Assembly: GCA_949126835.1 (NCBI GenBank)
Contig: OX421497.1
Span: forward strand, 3,550,771 to 3,614,770
From: Anisus vortex
Lineage: Eukaryota; Mollusca; Gastropoda; Planorbidae
Direction: 5' to 3'
Length of the DNA: 64,000 nucleotides
Below the pieces are notes generated by a model. The model worked only from the letters and a program-made list of their open reading frames with translations, was not told the DNA's origin and did no database searches. How positions within the stretch are numbered: position 1 is the stretch's first letter; each line of letters opens with the position of its first letter. Both the position numbers and the translations under genes were made by a program. Shown here in pieces: positions 22,076 to 34,100 of this stretch.

Positions 22076-22528
22076 TATGAAGCAATTAAATAATATATAG
22101 GTAGTGACTAAATTAACAATTAAAAAGTCGAAATAAAACCCATTTTTGGATATTAAGAAAACCTATATCGGAAGTAGATATAGTCAAGTGACTGTCCATG
22201 CGGTCGGCAGTCTTTTCTCATAACTTACAAGGAACGCAGGCATTATTATTAGACTCAGAACAAATAAATAAAATTGTATATTATGTTGCTACTATAAAGC
22301 TATATTTGTTCATTGGATGTGAAGTGTGAACTGTTAATGAATTGTTATTAAATAATATGCTGCAACAAGGCGTTCTCTTATTGATTACAAGTTGGAATTT
22401 ATATTGTGTTGATGTCGTCTATTTTGATGTTTAATAGCAAATAATTCAGCTACTGCAACTCAAATACTCTGAAAAGACTGGTAGTACTGTTTGATGGTCC
22501 AACAATAATAATAGGACATCAACAGGTT
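22076..22528. other. AT-rich stretch left of the tRNA-complementary site; possible LTR
   Basis: No gene. If the site at 22529 is a primer binding site, the sequence ending ...CATCAACA at 22524 would be the right end of a long terminal repeat. No matching second repeat was recognised. Confidence 0.3.
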
Positions 22529-22568
22529 TGGTGGCAGCGGTGGGATCTGAACCCACGCCTCCGAAGTC
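22529..22568 (-). other. tRNA 3'-end match including CCA (Leu-like); possible retroelement primer binding site
   Basis: On the - strand the end reads GGTTCAGATCCCACCGCTGCC followed by ACCA, that is, T arm, acceptor strand, discriminator A and the CCA that is normally added after transcription. On the + strand this is TGGTGGCAGCGGTGGGAT, the form of a primer binding site just right of an LTR. No 5' tRNA half was found, so it is not a tRNA gene. The alternatives are an LTR-element relic or a retroposed tRNA fragment. Confidence 0.55.
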
Positions 22569-24119
22569 CCATGAAAGTCACGCTGTATGTCGAGTGTTAA
22601 AGTTCAGGAAAAGTTTGAATGCAAAAATGTCATCATTGGTCTCGCGATCTGTGATTGAATCTATTGTTAAAATAGTCTATTTTATAGTTGCTCACCTTTT
22701 ATAGATTTACTGGCAATTCAAGTGTCTTCAACAAGAAAGTGATACTGAATATAGAGATCTGCTTTTGCTCACATTGTTCGTTACCTTAGACGAAGTTAAT
22801 TCTTGGAAAACTAACTGTATTTTTAAGCCGATGTTTCTGAATGACATAGTAACACATTTCAACGAGTTGAACTTGGGTCAAACAGAACTTGAACCCTAAG
22901 ACCTCTGAAATTAATTTGCATTGAAACTGGATATATCTTGCCGTGAAATCTATTTCTAAATATTTTATTTACTTACCTTATTTAAGGCACACTAAGAAAG
23001 ATAGTAGTTGTTTTTTTTTGTCTTCAGAAATACATTGAAGCACTCATGTTCGCATACCACATCAAGACTGACTGGCTTGATCTTACAAACTTCTTAGAGC
23101 TGGATATTTTTTTTCTTTTTGGTGGCGGTATATTAGCTTTTATGAAATGCAGCAAGTTTAATTTTTTTTAATAAAAAATAGGCACCAAAATGTGCTAATT
23201 TGCGAAGAAATTTGGAAGGAAGCTGTTAAAACATGGGCAATGAGGTCACTTACGCCTACACTTGACCACTTAGAAGTAACTAAATATGTACCCGACATTA
23301 AACAATAATTAGGCCTACCGAAGAACATTCAAGGACAAGGCGCTCATTAATGGATAGGCCTAGCCTGCATGCTAATATTTTCATAAGAGTTTTTATGCTT
23401 GTCTTCTTTAATTAAGCATAAATAGTATTCTGTTATTAAAAATAAGAGGTTAATATACTAGCATTATGGTGAAATTTTTAATGTTTTAAAAAATCTATAA
23501 AAAAAAATTAAACAATAAAAGCACATATTGCTTATTTACAACTGTGTTTTACGTAAATTAGTTTTATACCTTTAATTACTAGTTGAAATAAATACCATAA
23601 TGCTATATTTATATAATATATATACAAAACAAAACATGTTTGGTATCACTATAAAATCAAATGTGGAGACTTTTTTTTTATTAAAGGGAGATAATTAACC
23701 CGTCTTTTTTTGTGCAATAATATCTCTAAATGTTTTTCCATTTTTCCTTTATAAAAAAAATAATTTGCTTACAATTATAGTTCTAAATTGATAAAACTAT
23801 ATAAAAAAAAACAGTTATAAATTAATAAGCATTATTTAAGTGACGAAATTATATGTACATTTGTTAAAATTAATACACTACATTTTGTACCAAGTTTGTA
23901 TGATTAGAATGTATATTTTTGCTCTTTATAGTATTCCCTACATATTCCACCAGCGTCATTCATCAAGTGACCTGAAATTATCGTTCCTGCAATGTTTTGT
24001 TCAGTCATAAACTTTTACGAAAATCTCAGTTAGGCTGAGATCAGTTAGATCCAACTTAAACGAAAGAACTCTGGCTTCTCTACACAGAGCGTCGGGAGTC
24101 TAGTCACTGAGATCGTTCT

Positions 24120-24265
24120 TATCTTATCTTATACACTACAGACGCTCCCTATATAGAGAAAATTATTGCGTCCTACCCTCATCCGTGGTCCGAGTCTAGT
24201 CTTGCATTTTTCTTAATGTTTTAAATGATGTTAAGTTACTGGTTTTCCTGATCTCGGAAGGCTGT
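24120..24265 (-). mobile_element. LINE family A 3' end, nested
   Basis: The reverse strand reads from GATCAGGAAAACCAGTAACTT into GACTCGGACCACGG and GTAGGACGCAATAATTTTC, the tail of the family. Confidence 0.65.
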
Positions 24266-24580
24266 CGACTTGGCACATGGAGGGAACGGTTGGGACAAAA
24301 CACCTGGTTGCGGTATGTTGTCCGAGCCTTGCGAGACTAGGAGCTTGCTCAGTTTTCTCGCATTGGCTCTCAAGGTAGGCCTGGACTACAGCTGGTCTGC
24401 ACTCAGCTCACATGCTTGACGTACGAGTGATTGTGCTGATGGTAGACCTAGCTGATCCACGACTGATAACCCGCCTTTCGGCGCGAGAAGTCAGTAGGCC
24501 CACGGGTAAGCCTATTAGTAAACTCACCTACCATGCGACATTTAAACGACGAAAGGCCCTAAAGAAAAAATAAGAAAGAT
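24266..24580. other. GC-rich block of unknown origin next to a nested LINE tail
   Basis: About 310 bp with GC content clearly above its AT-rich surroundings (GGCACATGGAGGGAACGG, CTAGCTGATCCACGACTG). It lies inside the interrupted element and continues the LINE A fragment to the left. It is possibly an upstream part of that LINE on the - strand, but no reverse transcriptase motif was recognised. Confidence 0.4.
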
Positions 24581-24904
24581 GATAGTCTAACCACAACCAT
24601 GTTTTTTTAAATTAAATATAAAACTCTTAAAGATTTTCTCTATCAAGATCTAATGCTTTTGGCCATAGTATTGCCATGGCGCTTTATAAATTGTCTTATA
24701 CAAATAAATGTAAAAAAATATAGTAGACAAGATTATGAATTGCAGGCTGTTGGCACGATGAATGATGAAGAAATCATAGTTTGGCACACTATTAGCAAAA
24801 AGGTTGCTAGTGTTTCTAGGTTTAGTGATTTTTGGTGTTACTCTTGTCAGTTGTGAATATTAGCTAGTAATGAATCTTGCAGCTCTTTTTGAATTACCTA
24901 CTAT

Positions 24905-25060
24905 ATAGTCTACTTACCCTTCCCCCCCCCCCCCATACCTCTCCCTACTATATTACACTATATGTCTCTCCTCCCACCCCGCGATGTTTTTTGTCTGAAC
25001 TTCTTCCAGTTTATAACCTATAGGGGCCTATAGTCTTAGGTCATAGGTCATAGGTCATAA
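24905..25060. repeat. C-run and short AGGTCAT repeat
   Basis: A 13-base C-run near 24922 and three and a half copies of AGGTCAT at about 25038-25060. Confidence 0.7.
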
Positions 25061-25267
25061 TGTGGGATATTTTTTCTATTCACTCGCAATAAGCGGCTAT
25101 GGCAGGCTATTTACCATATGATGTTTAATCTATTTATTTTGTGTTGTCGAATGTGAGGTTAGATTAATTTTACCCTCTTCACCCCTCCAACTCCCATATC
25201 CTCATTGCCACCACATCCCTACACACAATTTCCAGCCTCCTCAGCGCCGTTTTTACACGATATAGGC

Positions 25268-26290
25268 CAGGCATGTCAAACGTGCGGCCCGCGGGCCGCA
25301 TGCGGCCCTTTGCAAGTACGTGTGCGGCCCGCACAAAGGATACTGCAATTGTCTCATTTATCGCGAAATGTGCAGTTTTAATACTTTAAACTGGGTGTAT
25401 AAAACAGAAATCTGGCACGGTGCCATGTATAAGATAACAATACGGCTATTTTAAGCTAGTAAGGGTTTTCTATCTATGAAAGTTAGGCAACATTGACCGG
25501 AAGTAGCAGACAGGTTGTTATTGCCATGTTAAAAAAATAAAAACAATAACAAATTGTATCTTGTGGAATCGTGCCGGTAATTATATTATGAAGTAATGCG
25601 TAAACTGACATCGTTTTAAAATGGCTACAACACCTTGAGCTAAGAAGAAAAGGACTTTGGCTGAAGAAAGAAAATGGTAACTATAGTATGCTTGTACAAT
25701 AGTAAAAGGAAAGATACATTGTTTAGTATGCAATAACAGCATTGCCACGCCAAAACAGTACAACTAAAAAAGACATTATGAAACCAACCATCGATCGTTT
25801 AATGCGTGTTTCAAGACTCAAGGAATTGAAGGCTAACAGACATGTTTTACAAAAATAGATCACGCCAATGTCGCTTCCGTTACTGCAAGCTACGAACTCA
25901 GCCGAGTGGTTGCCATTAGTGGGGACTCTTGCAGTGAATGAGATTTCGTAAAGCATTGCCTTGTGAAAGCGGCTGAGATTGCGTGCCTACAGTAGGCACA
26001 GTTATTTAAGAATATTTTGTTAACCAGGAACACTGTTGCTGGACGGATTGATGAAATGGCAGATGATTTGAAACAACAGTTGAAGGCTGCATCATCCCAA
26101 TTTGAACATTTTTCTATTGCTATTGATGAGACCGTTGACATCACCGGAATAGCACAGCTTGCAGTTTTTATTAGGGCCTGTGACAGTGAATTTAATATTT
26201 ATGAAGAACTGATCGAACTAATCCCAATGCATGACATTACAGCGAGCGAAGACATCTTTTAAAAAGTCGAGCAGATTCTGCATGCTTTTA
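25268..26290 (+). pseudogene. hAT transposase fossil (GTF2IRD2/ZBED-like), truncated
   Basis: The left end CAGGCATGTCAAACGTGCGG, then GGCCCGCGGGCC, is a typical hAT terminus. Coding remnants follow on the + strand: a BED-like stretch with SIATPKQYN and RHYETNHRSFNA (about 25735-25800, with stops), then a clean frame at 26017-26260 with LTRNTVAGRIDEMADDL and FSIAIDETVDITGIAQLAVF. The last is the catalytic-Asp region shared with GTF2IRD2 and related domesticated hAT proteins. The sequence ends at SEDIF before the rest of the catalytic core. No right terminal repeat was found. Confidence 0.75.
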
Positions 26291-27811
26291 AGACTTTAGA
26301 CTTTTAATCGCTTCCCAAAAATACATTTCGGACACTAAAATACATAAAATAATGTTAACATTTTCATGAAAAAAAAAATAGACAAGGTCCTTGAAAAAAA
26401 AGCCAATATCCCAAGTTTGCATTATAAAAAGCCAAGATCTTAAAAAAGCCAAGGAGTGGTATCACTGACATGGATAAGTTAAAAGGCGGAATAAAAGTCC
26501 CTAAAATATCAATAGAATTTATTTCCTCGTAATTATCTTATTTTATAGATTAACATTTTTTTTTAATGTAACAATAATGACAAGTCAAATGAGTGTGAAA
26601 TAATAATAGTCCTACTTTGAAATAATAAAATTAATATTAATCAGACAAGAAGTAATTTTCCGTTTCCGTTTTTTTTAATTGTTTACTTTTGAACTCCTCT
26701 TAAAAAGAGTTTTATCACTTTCGTTTTTCCAGATAGTAAACTTGGGCAATTAATGTGTATTTGATATTATATATTTTAAAGGTTTTAAAACTAGAATTAT
26801 AGACTATAACTATATATATGAGAACAAGTGAGAGGTGGCTAAGTTTTATTTTGTTTATTTTAGGAAGGGGAGAATTAATGTAGTATTCAGTTCCATTTCT
26901 CAGACAATTTTAGGCTAGGTAAAGGCAAAGATTTTAGTTTTAGTAGTAGGCCTATCCTATACTATAGCCTATACCTATAGTCTCTATAGTATAGCCCCAT
27001 GCCACTATAGTCCTATAGGCTATAGGTCTAGTAGGTAGTTGACTTGAGGTAGGCTACTTCAATAAAATTTTAATTTTCATAACTGTAAAAAAAACATAAA
27101 AATAAAACAAAACCTATTTAGTTGCTTGTAGGCTTTTCAATGAATGACATATCAGCATATATATCTTTTTCGTTTCTTCTTCAAAATAGTAGGCCCCTTT
27201 ATTCCTTTAAAGCCTTTAACTCTTTAATCCTTTATCTAAACAAATTTTAATCATTTTTAAATATTTATCATTAAAATTTAAGACATTTATGATCATTTAT
27301 GCCTTTTTTATTTTTAAACTGTTCCAAAATTAAATTATTATAGAGTTATAATTAAAAAAAAAAAACTTTTTTATATTCTCTTACACACTTAGCCAACTTA
27401 GCCTACTTACTAACTCAGTAGGCCTAGGCTAACTTTTCTATCCATATAAATAATAAGTCTAAGCCTTTTTTAAAAAAATAGGCTTTACTTTACTAAACAA
27501 AGTTACTTAGTTTAATTATATAATAACAATAAACAGTTAACTAACTTTAACTAAGTAAAGAAAATAAAATGAAAAAAAATATATATAGATCTAGTCTCGT
27601 AGTCTAGTAAATTTTAATGTGGACAAATTTTATTATCCTACTATTATTTATTATTGTTATCATAATAATAATAGTCATAGAGTTCATAGAGTGGTAGAGT
27701 TATTATAATAAGCATTAAAATATTAGATAGGCACGCATGCCAAATAGAGTTCAGAATATGTGACAATATGCCATTTACTACAATTCACTCATTTAGTGAT
27801 TATAAAACAGT
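26291..27811. other. AT-rich region upstream of HDAC8; no gene recognised
   Basis: Long A/T runs. A cluster of CTATAG palindromes lies at about 26945-27040. The last 100 bp before the HDAC8 start would contain its 5' UTR; no TATA box at a defined spacing can be claimed. Confidence 0.4.
26945..27040. repeat. Cluster of CTATAG palindromes
   Basis: At least six CTATAG or CCTATAGG-like hexamers within 95 bp (CTATAGCCTATACCTATAG and so on). Confidence 0.6.
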
Positions 27812-28129
27812 ATGAATGCTGCTGAGGTTAGTAAAAGTAAAGAAACAGCTATCTCATCAAATGAGGCAGGAGATGAAAATAATGTCCCTCGTTCCTTTGC
27901 CTTGAGTAACAAATATGATCCATTTGATTTATCGAACGATGAGGACGAGTATGAAAAGGACTACAAGCCAGTGCGTAAAAAATGCTGTCTGGTACCAATT
28001 TCCGAAGACGCAAAAGATGCAGCTAGCACAGCTACAGGAGAGATGGTTTCAAAAAGACTGCGTGTTGTATACATTCACAGTCAGGAACTTTTAATGAAAG
28101 CCAATGAACTGATTAGAATTGAAGGCAGG
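27812..28129 (+). CDS. HDAC8: HDAC8 coding exon 1
   Basis: 106 codons, ending in phase 0 before GTAGGC. It contains the acidic, probably disordered N-terminus and the first core strand RVVYIHS, which aligns with VPVYIYS of human HDAC8. ATG at 27812 is used because the frame is open and no in-frame upstream Met was seen; 28043 is the alternative. Confidence 0.85.
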
Positions 28130-31100
28130 GTAGGCTACTTCGTTATATGTTTTGTTATCACTTACTATCCCCTTAATGGCCATAGCGGCAGAACAATTGA
28201 CTGGCATATCAAAGGTACTGGGTTCAAATCCTGGTGAAGTCTACCCAGCTCTGATGGGTGCCTGACACAATCAATCTAACAAAGAAACTTTATTATGAAC
28301 GTTGCTTCACAGGCCCTATGGATAAAATTGGTCTGGCGGGATACTTTATTTTTTTCTACTATCCCCAAGGAAGCCAATACTCATTTAAAAATCATTTATT
28401 ACATAGTTATAAATAATGAAATAACAGTTTCATTATTATTAATATTATACATAATTTTTTTTTTTGTAGTTTAATTGCATCAGTAAAATATTAAACTCTT
28501 AAAATGAGAGATATTTTGTGAAAATCTCTTTATGTACAAGTAGATACATTTGCACTGCAAAGTATTCATATAAAAATATTTTCAAGGTAATCATGTTTGA
28601 AACAAATCCTGTTCATTCTGAATCTTTTATTGAAGTTTTTTTTAAATATCAGAATATATTTTTATGTAAGTTTATTATACATTTGTGATAAAAATAATTT
28701 CAATAAAAGTTTTGAGATTCCATTTTTTAAATATCACTATATGCTTACATTTTTTCCAAATCATCATATTTTGACTTTAGTTTATTAAAATGCTTATTCA
28801 ACAAACTAATTATTAATCTTTTATCATTTTATGATTGTAGGCGGAACTTGTTCACAGTTTGATCAGTGCATATGGATTACTGCAGTATATTGAGTGAGTA
28901 CACTGAGACACAATATGAGGCTGGTCGTCTAGTGGCAGCATGCTCGGTTGCCGCACAGAGGGTCCTGGGTTTGATCTCTGGTGAAGGCAGGAACCCGTTT
29001 CCAGATCGTGAGGGTGTCCCAGAGTCTAGACAGCTCTAATGGGTACCTGGCAGTGGTTGGGGATGAATAAGTTGGCCACATAATCCCTTCATATTTAGTG
29101 GCTAAAGAATCATGGGAACTTGGCTTTGCTTGCCCTACAGATCAACTTGGTGTCATATGGATACTTATATACCTTTACAGTTTCATTATTTTTTTTATTT
29201 TTTACAACCCAAGTAATACTATATACAAACATAAATATGCATCAGCTGATAACATTATAATACAAATGTTCATGTTTTATATATAAAAAAAATTGTTTTT
29301 TTCATCCAGTGTTATTGAACCAAGACCCGCCACGCAGTCTGAAATCTTGGGGTTTCACAGCTCCGACTACATCCAGTGTCTTCAAGAGATCAGTGCCGTA
29401 AGTGACAGTGAGGATATCGAGGAGCACCACAACAGTGATGTAGAAGGATATGGGCTGTGTAAATGCTTTTTTTTGTCTTCTTCATTGTTTGTTAAAGTAG
29501 TCGTCCACATAAAGGTAGTCAGGAAGAAGTCATCCACATATTAACAAGCTTAGCAAAAAGGCATAAAATAATTTGACCTATGACTTCAGGCAGTTTGGTG
29601 TGTAAATAACACTGATGCTATTTATAGCATTTGCGTTTCTGATATCTTCCTTAGATCATATTCAAATTAACTGTATAATCAAATCTAATTACTTGTTAAT
29701 ATAATAATGATGTTTGCTCATATTTTATTAACTTACCCCTGCTGATAAGAAATTAGAGTTTATATTATTGAACTATTTTGATAGAACAATGATATAAGTA
29801 ATTAATAAAATGTTACTGTTCTGCTAACGATTTAATTGTTTTACCATAACTATCAGAACTAGAGTTTTTTGTCAATATCCCTGCCTGTTGCAATAGTTGA
29901 TGAAAATTGGTAAAAACTTACATTTAAGTGAACGTTAAACATTTGAACAATTATTTTAGATGGGTCATGCAAGGGTGACTCGTCGACCTGTTGTATAATG
30001 CAACAATTATTTGGAGGTATTTTTCAAGGTCAACTAACTCAGATCTTTACCTGACATCAGTAAGGCCAAAGAAAAGGGTGTTTTTTGTATTGTGCTGTCC
30101 CAACAATCCCATGGTAAACCATCCCCTTGCTCACCTTGCTCTGTAGACATATAATGCATCATTGCTAGTATCAGTTAGTATTACAATTATTATTTTTTTA
30201 TTCATTCAGCCTACGATTGTCCTCTGCAAAAAGGTTTGTTCCAGACTGCAAGCTTGATCAGCGGAGCATCCCAGGCAGCCGCGCAGCAGTTGGTGGACGG
30301 TTTGGCAGACATTTCTATAAACTGGTACGGTGGATGGCATCACGCTAAAAGGTGTGTCAGAATGAGAGATTCATCAGTTGAAATAAAATGTTTACTTCTT
30401 TGCCTGTCTCTATGTATTGCCATTCTACATTTACAGTTGCATATTGATTAATTTTTTTAAACTTAATAAAAACATGTGAAACTGATCAGTTGTACAAGGG
30501 AATAAATCCTTTTGGTGCAGGGGGGTGTGGGAAGTGGGTAAAAAATATCTATTTGTTCTTGGCTTCTGCGTATTCTGGACTTTGCAGACTGATCCTTGAC
30601 AGTCTCTACTTCCTATAGTATGCTTTGACCCTTATTTTTTTCATCTTCACCTATCCCATAACCTGAGTGAGGGTCGTTGGGGCACCATTTTTTTTACTGT
30701 TGGACAATTGGATGCCGTTTGACTCAGTCCTGCGCCGCCCTCTGGTAATCCGCAAGAGACAAGCTGGACCACTCCTTGATGTCATCCTCCCATCGTCTCT
30801 TCTGCCTGCCTCTCTTTCTTCCACCCTGCACTGTGCCCTGCAGGGTGGTTTTTGCCATGCCTTCGGATCTTGCCACATGCCCGTACCACCTACTTATTAC
30901 TTATTTATCTATTGCCACATGCCCGTACCATCTACTTATTACTTATTTTTCTATTGCCACATGCCCGTACCATATACTTATTACTTATTTTTCTATTGCC
31001 ACATGCCCGTACCATATACTTATTACTTATTTTTCTATTGCCACATGCCCGTACCATATACTTATTACTTATTTTTCTATTGCCACATGCCCGTACCATA

Positions 31101-34100
31101 TACTTATTACTTATTTTTCTATTGCCACATGCCCGTACCATATACTTATTACTTATTTATCTACAGTCATTAAATTTCTTTGTTTAAAATCTCCTGCAGA
31201 GATACAGCCTCCGGGTTTTGTTACCTGAATGACATAGTGTTGTGTATACTGAAGCTGAGAGAAAAGTTTGACAAGGTTCTTTATGTGGACATTGACCTGC
31301 ATCATGGTGATGGTAAAGTACATTCTTAGTCTTTTGTAGAATAGCACTGATTTTGTAACAGTAAAGTTTTTATAAGCATAAAGTTTTCTTACAATTCTTA
31401 GATTTTAATATTTTACTAACTGGTACAAAACTAGCTATAGCTTTCAAAAATTTTATGTATTTATAGTTTATTAAAAATGAATATTGCTAAAGTATTTAGC
31501 CAGCACAATGAAAGCCTAACGGAGTAGCTGATTTTCAAAGAGTACCAAATCTGAAGGCTGAGTGGCAGCGCATTCAGCTGGCGTACCGAAGGTCCTGGGT
31601 TCGAATTCTGGTGAAGGTTAGGATTTGTTCCCGGGTTTGGAAGGTGTCCCTGAGACTACCAAGCTCTGATGGGTACCTGACCTTAGTTGGGGTAGAGTCT
31701 AGGCGGCTGGGCATTGTGCTGGCCACACAATCACCTAGCTTGCTGTGGCCACAGAAACTGGTGAAAGCTGCTTCACCAGCTCTATGGATCAATATGGTCC
31801 GACCGGGGATAGTTACTACCGAGTCTGAGTAATTGGGCATAATTTTGGCTAAATCTTGGCACCGATCAAGTAGTAGCAGCAGCTCTGTAGTTATGAGGTC
31901 AATATCTAATGCATAGCTTGTGTTCTTCATAATCTTCCCAAAACCCCAATAACCCATTATACGCTTACAACAATAGCTGTAGTTAGGATAATTTATAAAG
32001 TCCTAATTTGTATTGACCATTATTTATATGATAATTATTGTTATATTTTTTTGTACTAAAAGTATACGAGCTTGATATTTTATTCAAATTTTAATTCAGT
32101 TGGGCCAAGTGTCTGAGGAGATTTCCCGTTGGGCCCTATAATTGGTTCGAACTAAGAGGAATTAGATATGGACTCGAGTAGATTTATGATCAGGGGCGAA
32201 GCCAGACATTGTTTTCAGGCTGAGCTGAACTTTCGTAAGACAAACAGTTCTAAAATGTTTTGCTAAATTTAGTACATATTGAAAAAAAAAACGTTACAAA
32301 AAAATCTTTTCTAAATTTTCCAGGGGGAGCAGAGCCCCTCTCAGCCCCCCTCGTAGCTTCACCCCTATTCATGTTGTCTGCTTAATGTCTACATAGTTAA
32401 AAAGAAATTTATGCAATTTGAAGAGGAATGTCATTTTGCTTATTTTAAAATATTTTGTAACAGTAATTTTTATTTTAAATCAGTCTATTCTTGTTAAATT
32501 GTTTCACTAATTGCTAAAGAATTAAAACAAAGAGAATTCAAATTGAATGTTTAATTTGAAAGTAGTGCATGCTTTATTTAAGAATATCTGGGGGAAAACA
32601 AATATTGGATAAATATTTTGTCTTATAAGTTATAAGTTTTATAGACGATCCTTCTAGATAAAAGATTATTACGTCCACTAGGCCCAAAACTCATGCAGGA
32701 CGGCAGGGATCGGTCGGCGGCAGGGGGTAGAACTCTGGCCATTTTATTTGCAGGACTAGCCAGCATCAATGTTCTGTCACAATCCTGTCAGTAATGTGTG
32801 CTTCAGATAAAGAAATGAAAAACTTGTGTATAAGTCGCAAGATATACAAAAGAGGCAGTCAAAAAATGTTTCCCTAACAAACATTATGAATTACAGAATG
32901 GGGATGAATGAATCAATACGTGCTGTATGTTTATTAAAGGACACATACGTTACATTTTCAGGCGTGGAAGAAGCTTTCGCTACAACCTCAAAAGTCATGA
33001 CTGTTTCCTTTCACAAACTAGGACCTGGATTTTTTCCTGGTAAAAATATTTTATAAAAAAATTAGTTTTTTGCATGCTGAAGCTTCTTGTTTTATTGATT
33101 TCATTAAGATATACATTTCTTTCATAGGTTCTGGCAAGGTTGATGAGGTGGGAACCGGTCGGGGCAGGTATTTTGCCGTCAACGTCCCCCTGATGGATGG
33201 CATTAAGGACAAAGAATATTTTGACATGTTCACTCGGTCAGTTATTCTTATTGCATTCTAAAAGTTTAATTACTGTTTAGATTTTCATGGGAAGCTTGGT
33301 GCCCAAGTGTTGATTGCGTTCCGCTGGCATACTGAAAATTCTGGGTTCAAATCCTCGTCACAGCTAGTATTTCCTCCTGGGATGGAGGGAGTCCTTAAAT
33401 CTACCTAGGCTCTTACGGGTACCTGTCTTATTAGTTGCTAAAAAAAAAAAGTAAAGTACCCCGTCGGACCAAATTGATCCATAAGGCCGGTGAAGCAGCG
33501 TTCACCAGTTTCCGTGGTGGCCACACATAATCTCCCAGCTTTACGTGGCCACAGAAAATGGAAAACCCTGCTGCACTTGCCTTATGGATCACTTTGGTCC
33601 ACCTGGAATACTTACTACTTACTTTAGATTTGTCTTATATGATGCAATTCATGTAAAAAATGCTTTATCAACCAAAATAAAGCAGCATATGTGATGTAAT
33701 CCTACCCCATAAACCGGTATGGAAGTCACCAAAATTGATTTTTTAATAAATGCGAAATAATGTAAAAGAGGGTCCTAGGTCATTTTTGAGATTAAAATTG
33801 ATTTGTAAAAATTTTAAAGTCAACTAAATATAATTTTAAAATATTTAAAACTTTAACAGCTTGTGTACTGACTTATTATGAGTGTGTTTGCTAAATTGCA
33901 TGGCGATTGGTTAATATTTATTCATCCTGGTAATATTTAAACATCTGTAGCAATGCTAAATTGTTACAAATCAGTACTGTTTTCTTTTTCATTTTTCTCC
34001 AAAACGACTTCCCTTACCTTCACTTGTGTAATTGTGAATAACTTTTGAACTAGTTAATGGATTTTAATATTTTTTTTGCTAATGCATGGATAAATGAATT

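Larger units (their letters stand above)
22795..24812 (+). mobile_element. hAT-type non-autonomous element (GGGGTCGGCAACC family), interrupted
   Basis: The left part has AAGCCGATGTTTCTGAATGA and GCATTGAAACTGGATATATC. The middle has TTAAAGGGAGATAATTAACC. The right end is GGCACACTATTAGCAAAAAGG. A roughly 490-bp insertion (about 24090-24580) with a reversed LINE A tail and a GC-rich block splits the right part. The terminal repeats are eroded. Confidence 0.65.

Noticed and set aside
30667..31228. 150- and 168-codon frames with [18 protein letters not shown] repeats
   Set aside because: They lie in HDAC8 intron 4 and are translations of a LINE fragment plus the 42-bp minisatellite.
31574..31957. 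127-codon - strand frame in HDAC8 intron 5
   Set aside because: It is the reverse strand of a SINE family 1 copy.
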